Assembly (NCBI GenBank): GCA_022579005.1
Contig: MU401578.1
Location: 48,409-112,408 of the forward strand
Source of the DNA: Poronia punctata
Taxonomy: Eukaryota; Ascomycota; Sordariomycetes; Xylariales; Xylariaceae
Direction: 5' to 3'
DNA length: 64,000 nucleotides
Of this stretch, positions 25,532 to 36,737 are shown piece by piece (within the stretch, counting starts at the first letter, position 1; every line of letters begins with the position of its first letter). The translations under genes were made by a program, and so were the position numbers. The notes beneath the pieces were generated by a model. That model was given only the letters and a program-made list of their open reading frames with translations, made no database searches and was not told where the DNA came from.

Positions 25532-26861
25532 ATGTCTGATTCGGAGGATCCTGTTGACCTCGCCGATGAGGGAGGCGATGACCTGTTTGGAGATGAAGAA
25601 CCTGAAGCGCAATCGGGCCGGGAACGCTATCTTAGTGACACTGAGCTCGACAGAGATGCTGCCGAACATGATCACGACGACATGGATCAGGACGATAGCG
25701 CCATACAGACCCAGCAAACAAAGGAGGAGATTGTCATGGACGTTGCCCTAAGCAGGCACAAAATGCCTAGGACAAAAAATGGCACGGTAAGATGCCACGA
25801 TGAAAACCAACGCGAAAATGATTTAAGGCTAACAATCAAATTAGTTGCAATCTATGAAAGTTCCCAATTTCTTAAGATTCTACGCTTGCGAATATGATCC
25901 CGATACCTTTGAACCCACGCCAGCGGATATGGAGAATGCAAAGTCCGCCAAGCCCAAGAGCACCGTCCGATACAAGCGTGATCCCGGTACGGGCGAACTC
26001 TACAGTAACGCGCTAGTCCACAGGTGGAGCGACGGTTCTCTGACTATCGCTGTCGGCAATGAACATTACGAGATACATACGAAGAAGATGGCGCCGTCTG
26101 GGGAAAAGGCATATCAGGAGAGGGAAGATGCGCATTACTACGCAGCTGCGCCCCAATTTCTCAAGGACTCGATCATCACTGTCGGGCACATCAATGAGCA
26201 ATACACCGTCCTACCGAACCGAGATATGCAGGACGAGGCTACGATCCGTCTCGCACAGAGTATGGCTGCGGCGGCACGCGGCAAGCGGCCCAACGAAAGC
26301 GATATGATCATCACTGCCACCCGTGACCCTGAACTGCAAAAGAAGGAGGCCGAGATGGCAGAGAAGGAGCGCATGAGAGCCCAGCGGAGACGCGATAACG
26401 CCGCCGCACGCCTCGATTCTCGTAATATGGGCTATCGGAGTGGCGGGCTCTCGGTTAATGACTTGGAAGGCGGGCGGAGAGGCCCCGGCGGAGCTCGCAA
26501 GAAGGGAGCGGGTGGGGCGTCTCGGTCGAAGCGGCGCCGACCTGAATACGACACAGACGATGATCTGGAGTCTGGCGTACGTCGGCATAACGAGTATGAC
26601 CGCGAGGATGATTTTATCGCCCCGAGCGACGACGAAATGGTCAGCGAGGAGGATGACGAAGAAGAGGACATCCTAGACGACGATGAGGAAGAGGAGGCGC
26701 CGCGGAAGAAGAGACAAAGGACAGCAGAACCTGACGGGGATGCTGATGCGGACGCCGACGCCGACCTGGATGACATCGGCGTGCCTGCGCCGACCGAGCA
26801 GTCCAGAGCACGAAGACGGAAGATCATTGATGATGAGGATGAGGACGATGAAGAGGAGTGA
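25532..26861 (+). CDS. LEO1: LEO1, Paf1 complex subunit
   Basis: Component of the Paf1 complex, which travels with RNA polymerase II and supports histone H2B ubiquitination and H3 methylation. Exons: 25532-25786 and 25845-26861, 423 aa. The acidic N-terminus (MSDSEDPVDLADEGGDDLFG) is typical. The Leo1 core spans about residues 86-210: LQSMKVPNFLRFYACEY, then RWSDGSLTIAVGNEHYEI, then NEQYTVLPNRDMQDEATIRL. A basic Arg/Lys/Gly stretch follows, and the C-terminus is a run of Asp/Glu with a short DADADAD repeat. The intron of 58 nt is phase 0. Length is normal for filamentous fungi. Confidence 0.93.
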
Positions 26862-28099
26862 TTTCGAGCTCTCTGGTTTGCCCACTGTATAACGCAACGA
26901 AGTATTATTTTGATGATAAGAATAGGCGTCAGCTTTCATCTCTGTCCTAGGAAAGGAACGCTGCTTTTAATGATATCGAACAAATGGGGCTTCAAAATTG
27001 TTCTTAAAATCCTGGCCTTGAGATCGCTAAAGCAAGATACCAACATTTCGCCCTTGAAGTGAACATTTATGCCACTGTCTGCTAAATTGAGTAGTCTTTT
27101 CTCTTGATTATAGTCTAAGCATCGGCTCGGTCAGGATACCAGGAGGACGTATCAACCCACCAGCTGATCGCCTACGTAATCGACCTATAAGTACAATAAA
27201 TAGGTAAGCAAACGGAAATAAAAAATAAAACACTTCCCGGGGTGCTTAGACGAGTAGACACTCTGTAAAAATGAAAGATAAAAAGAAAACGTACAACACT
27301 GGGGATTCGCTGGTCGTCACCGACCCAACTACTGATCCAGCGGTATGTAGCTTAGCTATGGGGGAGCGGACGGGACCCCGCGTTCTCTACATCCTATGGT
27401 CGTACGTGAAAGACTGTCCTACTTTCAGGGCATATAACCAGCACTTTTTTGGCTACGTAGTGGGTGCACAGTTGCAGTGCCTACCCAGTTCTGGTACCTA
27501 CTTACACGTAGGTAAAAGATAGCCTGGGCATGTGGGGACTGTTCTTTCACATGCTTCTGTCTGGTCGACTTTCAGGTGCTTTTAGAGCCGTGGCATGCCG
27601 ACCAACGCTGAGACCGCGATCCCCAAGGAGCTGAGAAGCTTCAGCTGACCACCAACATCACCGGCTCTACCGCAATATCTCTCAAACGTCCAGTCACTCG
27701 TTTTCTCTCCTTCTCCATCCATACAATAAAATAAACCGTTCCGCCTAAGCTCTGGTTATATATAAATAAAATCGTCGATGGTAATCACGAAACGAATCTA
27801 GGATTCGTCCTTCTGTTCCGGTATCTGGCAGTAGATATAGTACACGTGTATATTCTATCCCCTCACGTGCTTGCCGCCACTGGCCTACGCCACGGCCATA
27901 CTTTACGTCTTTCTTCCTACCAACCCTCGATGTGATAAGACTAGAAGCGCGGAAATAAGGACAAGTTGGCTACAGTCAATAATGGCGGGGCTTCCATGCC
28001 TTGAAAGGAAATATCGAGGCCATTGAGTTTCGGACCTGGCCTTGGCCTTGAGATCCGGCATTCTTGCTGCACATATATCCCGAGCAGTCCTTCGCAAGA
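26862..28099. other. Intergenic spacer, 1.24 kb
   Basis: No supported gene. It holds the LEO1 3' end and the promoter of the patatin-like gene. One TACACGTA motif at about 27504. Confidence 0.4.
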
Positions 28100-30109
28100 A
28101 TGGCATCTCTAGTCGGCATCGTGGTGGTCGTTTATACGGCGTTTTTTGAAGTATTGTGTTTTTGGTACAGGGTGGGTTGTTTGTCTTGTTGATCGATCCG
28201 GCTGCTCGTTTCCCACGTGTTACGGGATTGCGGGTTTAGATGCTTCCCTGTGTATTATGTTTGGTCGTGCTAACGCTACGTTTCGCATCGCAGGGGATTC
28301 TTAAACGAAGAGAGACGAAGACTCTGGCCGATGAGTGGTGGGATACATTGCGCAACTCTGAGGAGTTTGAAGAATGGGAGAACGCAGCGTTACAGCTCGA
28401 TAAACTAAAAGACCTAGATTCTTGGTATGTCGTGCGTCACGTTGGACCTAGGCGTTGCCCCTACTGACCACCATTTGTGCTCAAAGGCGGCACGACCCTT
28501 CCTCTCATTCCTACGACTGGACCCTGATCAGCGACCGACTCAATTCGATCCTGGCCGCGCGCGAGGACGGCGATCTCCAGTCTCTTGTCGATCTCGTCCG
28601 GTCTGGCTTGGTTCGTAATCTAGGAAACATCACTTCGCCGAGGCTATACAACCGATCGTTTACGGGGACGAAGCAGCTCATCGAAGAATACATAGCACAG
28701 GTAGCCGGGGCCGTTGACGATATCAATAACCAGGGTTCCACGCCTGTGCAAGACATTTATACTCACGCCTATACTCTATCCACTCAGCGAAAGTTGGATT
28801 TCTTGCACGACTCGAGGCAAGCTTTCGGACGAAGCACACTGGTGTTGCAAGGCGGCGCCATATTCGGTCTGTGTCATGTTGGTGTTGTGAGGGCTTTGTT
28901 TCTGCGCGGCCTCTTGCCGAGGATCATTACGGGTACGGCCACGGGCGCTTTAATAGCAAGCCTTGTAGCGGTCCATACGGAAGAAGAGCTTCCCGGTGTG
29001 TTGAAGGGAGATGGTATCGATCTCTCAGCATTCGAAGCCCACGAGAAAGAGGTTCATAACAGCGGGCCATGGTCCCTGCTCGGGGGCTCAAGCCTGGGAA
29101 CAGCCCTTCGGAGGCTCCTGCGGTTTTGCCGTGAGGGTTATTTCCTCGATGTAAAGGTGCTGGAAGAGTGTGTGAAGGCCAATCTAGGCGATCTGACGTT
29201 CGAAGAAGCCTTCAACAGAAGTAAGAGAGTGTTGAACATAACAGTGGCCACCGCTGGCCCAGATGCGACCCCAACTCTGTTGAACTACATCACTGCGCCG
29301 AACGTTGTAAGTTGGCAACAATACGTAAATTGTCAGAATACCATATGAACCCCAGCGCTAATCATCATCGTCGTACGCAGGTAATATGGACCGCGGCTGT
29401 TGCGTCGAACGCTGCGACCCCATCGCTCTACGGGAGCAGGCAGACCACGGTGCTCTGTAAAGACGTCAACGGACAGATTATTCCGTGGTCCCCAGCTAGC
29501 GGCTTCCGGCCCTGTACCCACACCTCGGATAACGACTTGAAGTCACCACTGGCGAGGGTCACCCAGCTGTTCAATGTCAACCACTTCATTGTCAGCCAGG
29601 CCCGTCCGTATCTGGTCCCATTCTTGGAATCCGACATGCGTGGCCCTTCCCTACTCACCACCCGCCACAAGCGAGAACAGATGACTGGCCACATGTTCAG
29701 AATGGTGGGGTTGGAGGTACGTCACCGCTTGAGGCAACTAGACACACTTGGGCTTCTACCTACGGGAATACGGAGGTTTCTCGTTGATGAAGAGATGCCG
29801 GGAGCCAGCATGGTCCTGGTCCCCCATATCACAGCGTCTGACTTTGTGCGTTTGCTTGAGACGCCAACTCGTGAGAACTTGGATTATTGGATCTTACGGG
29901 GGGAACGAAGTGTATGGCCAGCCGTCTGCGCCTTGAAAGTCAGATGCATGGTTGAGTTTGAGATTGAAAGGGCCTATCAACAAACTCGACGCCTGAAGGC
30001 TGGCGGGCTTAGACGAAAGGCGAGCACGGGAGCAGCGTCTACCCTGGCCGACACGAAGCCCTCAGGCCAAGCGGGAAAAGAGGTAGCAGCCGGTACGTTG
30101 GCAAGCTAG
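28100..30109 (+). CDS. Patatin/TGL-like protein lacking the catalytic dyad
   Basis: Belongs to the fungal patatin-like lipase group related to lipid-droplet lipases (Tgl3/4/5). Exons: 28100-28171, 28294-28424, 28487-29306, 29381-30109; 583 aa. An N-terminal membrane segment spans about residues 4-22. The DUF3336-like leader precedes the patatin domain, which begins near LVLQGGAIFGLCHVG. The nucleophile elbow, normally G-x-S-x-G, reads G217-T-A219-T-G221 here: the Ser codon is GCC (Ala). The usual D-G-[G/A/S] motif is replaced by T387-H-T in RPCTHTSDNDL. Surrounding blocks (YITAPNVVIWTAAVAS, FNVNHFIVSQARPYLVPFLES) are well kept and the frame is intact, so it is not a decaying pseudogene. A non-catalytic or scaffold role is inferred. 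Confidence 0.85.
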
Positions 30110-30885
30110 AAGCACCTCAAAGGCCGCTACAGTTCAGTACGGAAGGGAGAGAGAAATATATCACATATGTTGATCGTGTTAAGATCTCTTGTTGAAAATG
30201 GAGGAATGGGAGACCCGAGCACCAGAAAACACACAATAAATGCCAATCTCCAGCCCTGTTTATATCCCTGTCTCTGTTGTAACACTACATCACTACCAAG
30301 AGCTTGGACATGTCACATGTGTGCCCATCGGTTAGATGCCATCCATAGAGCCGCACGATTTCCTCCGGGGTCAGCTAGCAACGGTCCGAACCAGGTATTC
30401 TATTCGCTAGTGAACATGGAGAAGAGGCATACACCCCATATGTGGGGGACTCGGGGAAAGTTGAAGAGATGCTTCGGAAAAGGATCCCTCCGCTAAGCAC
30501 AGTACCTACCTTATACCAGGTAGGATCTAGGAACAGTGTTCAGCTGGAAAAGACACGCAGGGATTAGCAAAGAAGGCTTCCTGTGCGACCTTTCTCAAAG
30601 CCTTCCGTTTATTTTCACCTGACTTTTTAGATACGACACTTTCTTTTCATCTGATGTCGCTAAATGCGCCCTTGCTGACCGGGTTTAACTAGAATGTACC
30701 AGTTTAGGATAAGAACGATAATCTATCTTAATTTGGTTACATTTGCATTATCAGGCCGTCGGTAGGCAGCAACAAAATACGGACTTGGGGGTTACGGAGT
30801 GAGGAAAAGGAAAAGGGGGGGACTTACATTGGGGTTACTTCCGGGTCTTTATTTTGTTTTTGTTTTTGTTTCTTTTTACAAATCG

Positions 30886-30890
30886 CGATG
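30886..30890. repeat. Target-site duplication (left), CGATG
   Basis: Five bases directly before the LTR; identical to 31115-31119 directly after it. Confidence 0.9.
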
Positions 30891-31114
30891 TGTCAGAACT
30901 AGCATAAATGGCTGAATCGTATGTATTGATTGATCGTCCGCGTGAGGAGGTAAAACTTCTCCTCTCTGCAGAATCTGCACATACTAAATAGGTGGGGAGG
31001 GACCCCCTGTAAGAGGACCTTTTCCTCCATAGTGGTCCCCACTGCAGCCGTATGACTTCCACTGTGTGGGCATTACATTGATTCCTGTCATCTCATGACC
31101 TGTTGGATCTAACA
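30891..31114. mobile_element. Solo LTR (224 bp) with 5-bp target duplication
   Basis: Starts TGTCAGAACTAGC and ends GGATCTAACA, i.e. TG...CA ends. It is flanked on both sides by CGATG (30886-30890 and 31115-31119), a perfect 5-bp target-site duplication as made by LTR retrotransposon integrase. No internal region lies beside it, so it is a recombination relic. It aligns end to end with 62798-63019, where nearly all differences are C-to-T or G-to-A. Superfamily (Copia or Gypsy) cannot be told from the LTR alone. The orientation as written was chosen to match the copy at 62.8 kb. Confidence 0.93.
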
Positions 31115-31119
31115 CGATG
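31115..31119. repeat. Target-site duplication (right), CGATG
   Basis: Five bases directly after the LTR; partner of 30886-30890. Confidence 0.9.
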
Positions 31120-31505
31120 CGCTCGAGACCACCCGGGGTGACAACTCTGCCTGACACCGCCGGAAGGCAGAGAGACTACGGGCCCGAAGATGTCATGAAC
31201 AACCTACCCTATTGATAGGCATGCTGTAGGTATTGTGTGTCATCTTATTATAGAAAGGGGTTTAAGAAATGCGAGCCTGTCCCGTTAGGGCTTAGCGCGT
31301 AGAGCTGTCTAGAGGAATATGTGAGCTGAGAATTTGTGGTGCCAGTGAGATGTTATGCCATGTCCCCCCATTCAGTTGAGAGTCTTGTTAGATAGAGATG
31401 GCGCATGCCTGTAGATGTATCTTCGATCTAAATGGCTCAGCTTGACTGAGGTTGATTTCTCTTGTTCTTTGGTGTAACATGTTCTTATTTATATACAGAG
31501 CTAAC

Positions 31506-34020
31506 CTAAGTCCACAATCTACATGTACCATCTGCACCAGCGCTAATAATCCAAGGGTGAGTAGGATGCCAGACGACATCGGTGACGCCAAGTCTATTGA
31601 CTGTCTTATGACCCTTCAGCATCTTTACTGGCGTGATCGTAGGCCCCTCCATCAGATCGTTGACCACCTTGCCATGGAAGATTTGTATCGTTCCATCGTC
31701 ACTGCAATCTGCAAAGAGGGAGTAGGAACCAGGATGGAACTTGACCGATCGTATAGCTTGCTCGTGGAATCGTAACGTCTTATAAGGCCGCACCGACATC
31801 TCCAAGTCGTGCCAGAGCAGTCGACGATCGTACGAGCCAGCAATCAGATGGTCGCCACTGGGATGGATGTCGAATGATGATATCCACCGGCAACCGGGCT
31901 GCACCGTTTTAATAAGTTCTTGTCTCTGCAAGTCGTAGCAACGTATCGTTCTTTGAGTCGCTACGAAGAACAGAGGCCGCGACGGGTGGAAGGAGGCCGT
32001 CTGTGCAGCGCCACCCGGCAGCTTGCGGAACGGTATTTGCGTAAGGTGCTTACTCAACGTGTGTATGGCAACTGCGCTGCGTTGACCAGTCGGCGACACG
32101 GTGCAGAAGAAGTCGCCCCTGCGATGCCAGTTCAACGTTTTGATTGGAGACCGCACAGTCGCCTTCAGTAACACACCCTCGTCTTCCAGCCGAGCTCCGG
32201 GTCTAGTCCACTTGGCAGGCGGGTCTTTCCTGGCACCGCTTGCCGTGGTTTGCTGCTTCGCGTTGCTGGCGTATCCGAAACCTGCATCAAGAACAGCCCG
32301 ACTAGCTTGTTCCAGCTCGGGACTCATGACCGGCGGTACCATCAAGTAAAGATCCTCACCCACAGCTGCCGATAGTATAAATGCATCCTTGCCAGGACGC
32401 CACCGTACAACGTCGACCGGTTCCTCGCTGTCTAACTTCACTTGCCACTGTTGTTTGCCGTCCACGAGGCCCCAGACTCGCACTGTGCCGTCGTCTCCAC
32501 CACTTGCCAGCCACTGGCCCGAAGGGTCGACAGATACCGATCTCACCCTGCCTTCGTGACCGGAATATTCAATTGAAGCAACGGTGGGGAACGGACGTAG
32601 CTCCTCAGGGCGGGGTAGTTTGGGAAGTAACGATGTAGGATCGATATTAAGCCTATTTTTCCGCACACGAGGAGCCAGATACAAATCCAAGCACCTCTCG
32701 AATCGTTCCTTAACAAACTCGTCATAGGCCGGGGTTCGCCTGAGCGAGTCGTATTTCTGGGGAAGATAGGACTTCTCCCGTTCTTCTGGGTCCATTTCCT
32801 CCCAAGCCTTCCGTTCGGCATCTGTAGGGAGGTACTCTGGCGGGGGGTTATAGGAGAGGTCATATCCGGGAGGCGCAAGTTTCGGCGCGGGGATATGCAT
32901 GATATTCGGCGGTCGGGGTGTCTCATCAGCCCATAGATCATAATGCACTTCTTCCTCTTCCTCCTCCTCCTTCTCCCTCTCCGCCGGGGGCTTGTAGGGT
33001 AATATTCTGCCTTCCCGAATAGCTTTAACAAGCTTCATCACCCGCTTAGCCTCGTGTTTCGAGGGGACAAAGCGCCTCTTCGGCTCAGGCGCTGCCGATA
33101 GCGGGAATTGTTCTACATGGCTGGTATACCATTCTACCGTATCCTATAAGGCGAGTTGGTAAGCTGGTTAACTGTACGGTTACGTTGGCATATCACACAT
33201 ACCGGATACATATCGTAGCCTTCTTCCGGAAGCTCCTTCATTTGGACCCGGCGAAGAAGTTCCAACTCATCACGGCTGAGGTTCAATGGTTTGCCCGTTT
33301 CTGGGTCTGTAAGACCAGTCCATCCCTCAGGGAGTTCGATGCTATCCAACAGAGAATCAAGCGCATCACCGGTGGCAGGGCGCATTATCCTCTTGCCGTT
33401 TATATCGTAGCCTATATGTGGATAGGAATCGTAGAAAGATAGTGGGATATTTCCGATCTATAGCCGTAGTGTTAGAATAAAGACAATCTCCTCTAAGTGC
33501 TTCTTTGCCATGCGACCGGATAACGTGTGGGCGCAACAGCGCGCAAAGGGTTGGGGGAAGAGAGGGGAGCAGGCGCGTCTGGGGCTCATACAGTGTTGAC
33601 AGGTTCCTTCGCGTCACTATCGTCAGAGTCGTATACCGGATCGATCTCATCATATACATAGCGAATGCCTCCATTTGCATCTTTCTCAATCCTGTAATTC
33701 GGTCGGTCGTCCACATCTTCGTCGACGTCCTTGTTTTCTTCGTTGTCCTGGCGTCGCCCATTGGTGAGCGCCAACTTGTCGTTCTCTTCCTCGTCATCCG
33801 TGGGTATATCGTCGCTCCCTATTTCGTCCTCGGAGTCTGAGGCTCCCTCCTCATTCTCGTCGTCATCTGTCAAGTCCTCGGAGTCCTCGTCACCATCTAG
33901 AACGCCCTCTAATAGTCCATCACCGAAATCGCTATCGTTATCGTCGGAGTGGGCTACAGCCGCCGCATTAGCCTCGATGCTCGAGGCTTTGCGCTTTAGA
34001 TTAGCTTTTGCCGAACCCAT
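31506..34020 (-). CDS. ERB1: ERB1/BOP1 ribosome biogenesis protein
   Basis: Core of the PeBoW (Nop7-Erb1-Ytm1) complex, needed for 27S rRNA processing and 60S subunit maturation in the nucleolus. Exons on the minus strand: 34020-33592, 33457-33203, 33143-31506; 773 aa. The first about 105 residues are strongly acidic after a short basic start ([14 protein letters not shown]). The BOP1NT domain covers roughly residues 140-430 ([22 protein letters not shown] is joined across intron 1; [15 protein letters not shown] across intron 2). WD40 repeats fill the rest, e.g. [20 protein letters not shown], ending [15 protein letters not shown]. Length and domain order match the family. A run of seven Glu codons lies before VHYDLWADE. 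Confidence 0.94.
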
Positions 34021-35053
34021 TTTGTGACGTTGGGGGTAGCGTCGTCGACGAGTCTATTAGCCTCGTACTCTGCTCAATTGCCCTTGAACTTTTTTTTCCT
34101 GCCGTTTCTGAATCCGTTGCAAGGGTGGGGTTTTCTGCCCAGTGAAAAAATTGACCGCCTTCTATCTTTGACGACAAAGTAGGCACTACGCGACCTAACC
34201 CGACATGGAATGCCGGCAAAAACAGGTAGGTATGACATTTCAGATGAAAAAGTGGGTTACTCAAGACTAATCTGGTTACCCTAACCTGCTCGTACGAGTA
34301 GACAAGTGATGGGCTCTCAACCCCACCCTTCGTTTACCCCAACTTTTGTTGCTTTCCAGCTTCCATCCGAGCGAGTATCCTTACGATCGCTGGAGCTCAG
34401 TAACCTAGCTGTATACCTTATACATACATGTACACTTATGTACACGTAACAGACAAGCGGATTTATATCTTTGGAGACGGGAAATCTCAAGACATGAATT
34501 TATGCAAAAGGCATTCGAGTTTGAATAAGGGTTTTGATACATGGGTTTGCATTTGGAATTAAAGATGTACTAGCAAGAGTTTGTCCTTCCAGGCTCAAAT
34601 ATTGCGATATTGTAGTCGGCGAGTGAATGGTAGAGATATATACGCGTTTATCATTTGCTATGTGGAGTTGAGCTGATATATACCAAACCTTACATCATCA
34701 GGACTTTGGGGTAAAGTGGTGAAATCGTCCGTCCGGGGTCGGCTGGCGTTCATTAGCCCCGATGCTCGTAGAATAGAGCCGCGGACCGTGATAGGCTAAA
34801 ATGATCCGGGCATGGGATCGCGGCAACGACTAGGTACGAATACCGACTTGAAGGACTCAAAGGCAGGGGTTTGTTCCTCCTACTCAAGTCTCAATAGGTC
34901 GTAATTGCCTCAAACGCCCAATATCATTCGCCGCCTCTAACTTTACAAACAAAGTACGGTTGGTTACTGGTACCCGTCCTGTACATGTAGGGAAGATCGT
35001 CCAAGGCTTAACTGGCGTGTGTTTCAACAGTACATAAATCTTTGTGTGTTACA
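34021..35053. other. Divergent promoter region of ERB1 and FAH-family gene
   Basis: Separates ERB1 (-) from the FAH-family gene (+). A nearly palindromic CTCGTACGAG lies at 34289-34298 and TACACGTA at about 34439. No gene seen. Confidence 0.4.
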
Positions 35054-36301
35054 ATGCCCGCATTCTCGGTATGTGACGCCCATGGCCCGGGACGGGCTGG
35101 CCGCTGTGGCCCTTGTTTATCCCAGATAACGCCAAAAGTCGGCTAACCAACAACTTCTTATAGCGCCTCGTCCGCTTTCTCGGCAGGAACGGCAAAGTCT
35201 ACTACGGAGATGCCGTCCTCCCCAAGGGAGTGACGGATATCTCGCAGGCCAAGCAGGCCAGGGTCGTCACCGGCGACATCTTTGGCAAACACGAGGTCAC
35301 GGACCATGTAGCCGATATCCGGCTATTGCTAGCGCCCCTTGCGCTCGAGGATGTCAAGACCGTCCGATGTCTAGGCCTCAACTACGCATTGCATGCTAAA
35401 GAGGTAAGTAAAGCTTGTCCGCTAGAATCTTATCGAAAGAGGTGGCCCCAAAGACTGATACGGCAGCCCTTGCTCGACGGAAATAGTCCGGACTTCCGAT
35501 TCCCAAGTATCCTGTACTGTTTGTAAGTTGGATTTACTCATGGCCCCTTTCGAAGCAAAGGCGATAAGAACCCCCCACTGACACTGCCCGCACAACCGCC
35601 AGTATAAGCCCGCCACCTCACTCAGCGGCCCCACAGACCCGATCCCGGTGCACAAGCAAGCCCAGGAATCTCCCGGTCTGGACTACGAATGCGAACTCGT
35701 CATCGTGATTGGGAAGGCCTGCGCCGACGTATCGGAGGCTGAGGCCCTCGACTACGTCCTAGGCTACGCCATCGGCAACGATGTCTCCCACCGCGACTGG
35801 CAGCTTGAGCGAGGCGGCGGCCAGTGGTCGCTCGGCAAGGGCTTCGATGGTTGGGCCCCGTATGGACCCGGCATCATCAGCGCCGACCTCATCAAGGACC
35901 CACAGAAACTCAGGATTCAGACGCGCTTGAACGGCCAGACCGTGCAGGTAAGCCATCCTCTTTATTTTTCTCATTTTCCCGTGTTATGTTACGTCTTCCA
36001 CCGTGCTGTGTAGAGGTAGATGCCTCTGTAGTTATGATCCCTGAGCTAACCTCCTGTAACTATACAGGATAGTAACACAGCAGACATGATTTTCAACGTG
36101 AGGCAGACCATCGCGTTCCTCAGTAAGGGAACCACGCTCCTCCCGGGAGATCTGATATTCACGGGCACCCCGTCCGGGGTCGGGATGGGCCGGAAGCCAC
36201 AGGTCTGGATGAAGGACGGCGACGTCGTCGAGGTTGAGCTGGAGGGCGTCGGCGTCTGCACTAATAAGGTGGTGTTCTCCAAAGAACAGGCCAAGTTATA
36301 A
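35054..36301 (+). CDS. Fumarylacetoacetate hydrolase (FAH) family protein
   Basis: FAH-superfamily hydrolase/decarboxylase of the FAHD1/FAHD2 type, acting on acylpyruvates or related oxo-acids; the substrate is not decided by sequence. Five exons: 35054-35068, 35164-35403, 35487-35522, 35603-35947, 36068-36301; 289 aa. Exon 1 encodes only MPAFS and exon 3 only SGLPIPKYPVLF, yet the joins give the family's RLVRFLGRNGKVYYG, LNYALHAKESGLPIPKYP and YKPATSLSGP. Metal ligands are the Glu residues of DYECELVIVIG and the Asp of GNDVSHRDWQ. The C-terminus carries FTGTPSGVGMG. All introns are phase 0. No fumarylacetoacetate or tyrosine-catabolism neighbours are present. Confidence 0.9.
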
Positions 36302-36737
36302 GAAATACGAGGCAAGGATGTATGTTATGAGGACGTAAAGACGACACAACTGGATCGCGTAAACCAAATAATGGTTCTATTCAAGGCGAAGACTATCAAG
36401 CGCCGATACCGTTGCTGTTTGGTGGACGTATATTAGTGAACTTGATCCCTTCATCGCTGCGTAGGAAAAGCACATCTGTAGTCCCAAAAGAAGGCATGCG
36501 GTAGGCTCTATAGCTCGGTTTTCGTATCTTATGTACATATACATCCAATGACTGATGGTACACGAATCTATCTGCTCGCTCCTATCCTCGTCCGTCATTC
36601 TCGTACATTACATAAGCCTTGACCTCCCAACCGGCCACCGCGCCGCTTGACCCATGTTTTTGAGCGTAACAGGTATCTTGCCATCCATAATAATAAACAA
36701 AGATAAAAACAGGCGGATATAGGATGTTATACCTTAG
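36302..36737. other. Intergenic, converging 3' ends
   Basis: Between the FAH-family gene (+) and PMR1 (-). No feature seen beyond probable 3' UTRs. Confidence 0.4.

Larger units (their letters stand above)
30110..31505. other. Intergenic, converging 3' ends, with a solo LTR
   Basis: Lies between the 3' ends of the patatin-like gene (+) and ERB1 (-). Apart from the solo LTR at 30891-31114 and a TTTTTG-type repeat at 30851-30873, I see no feature. Confidence 0.5.
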
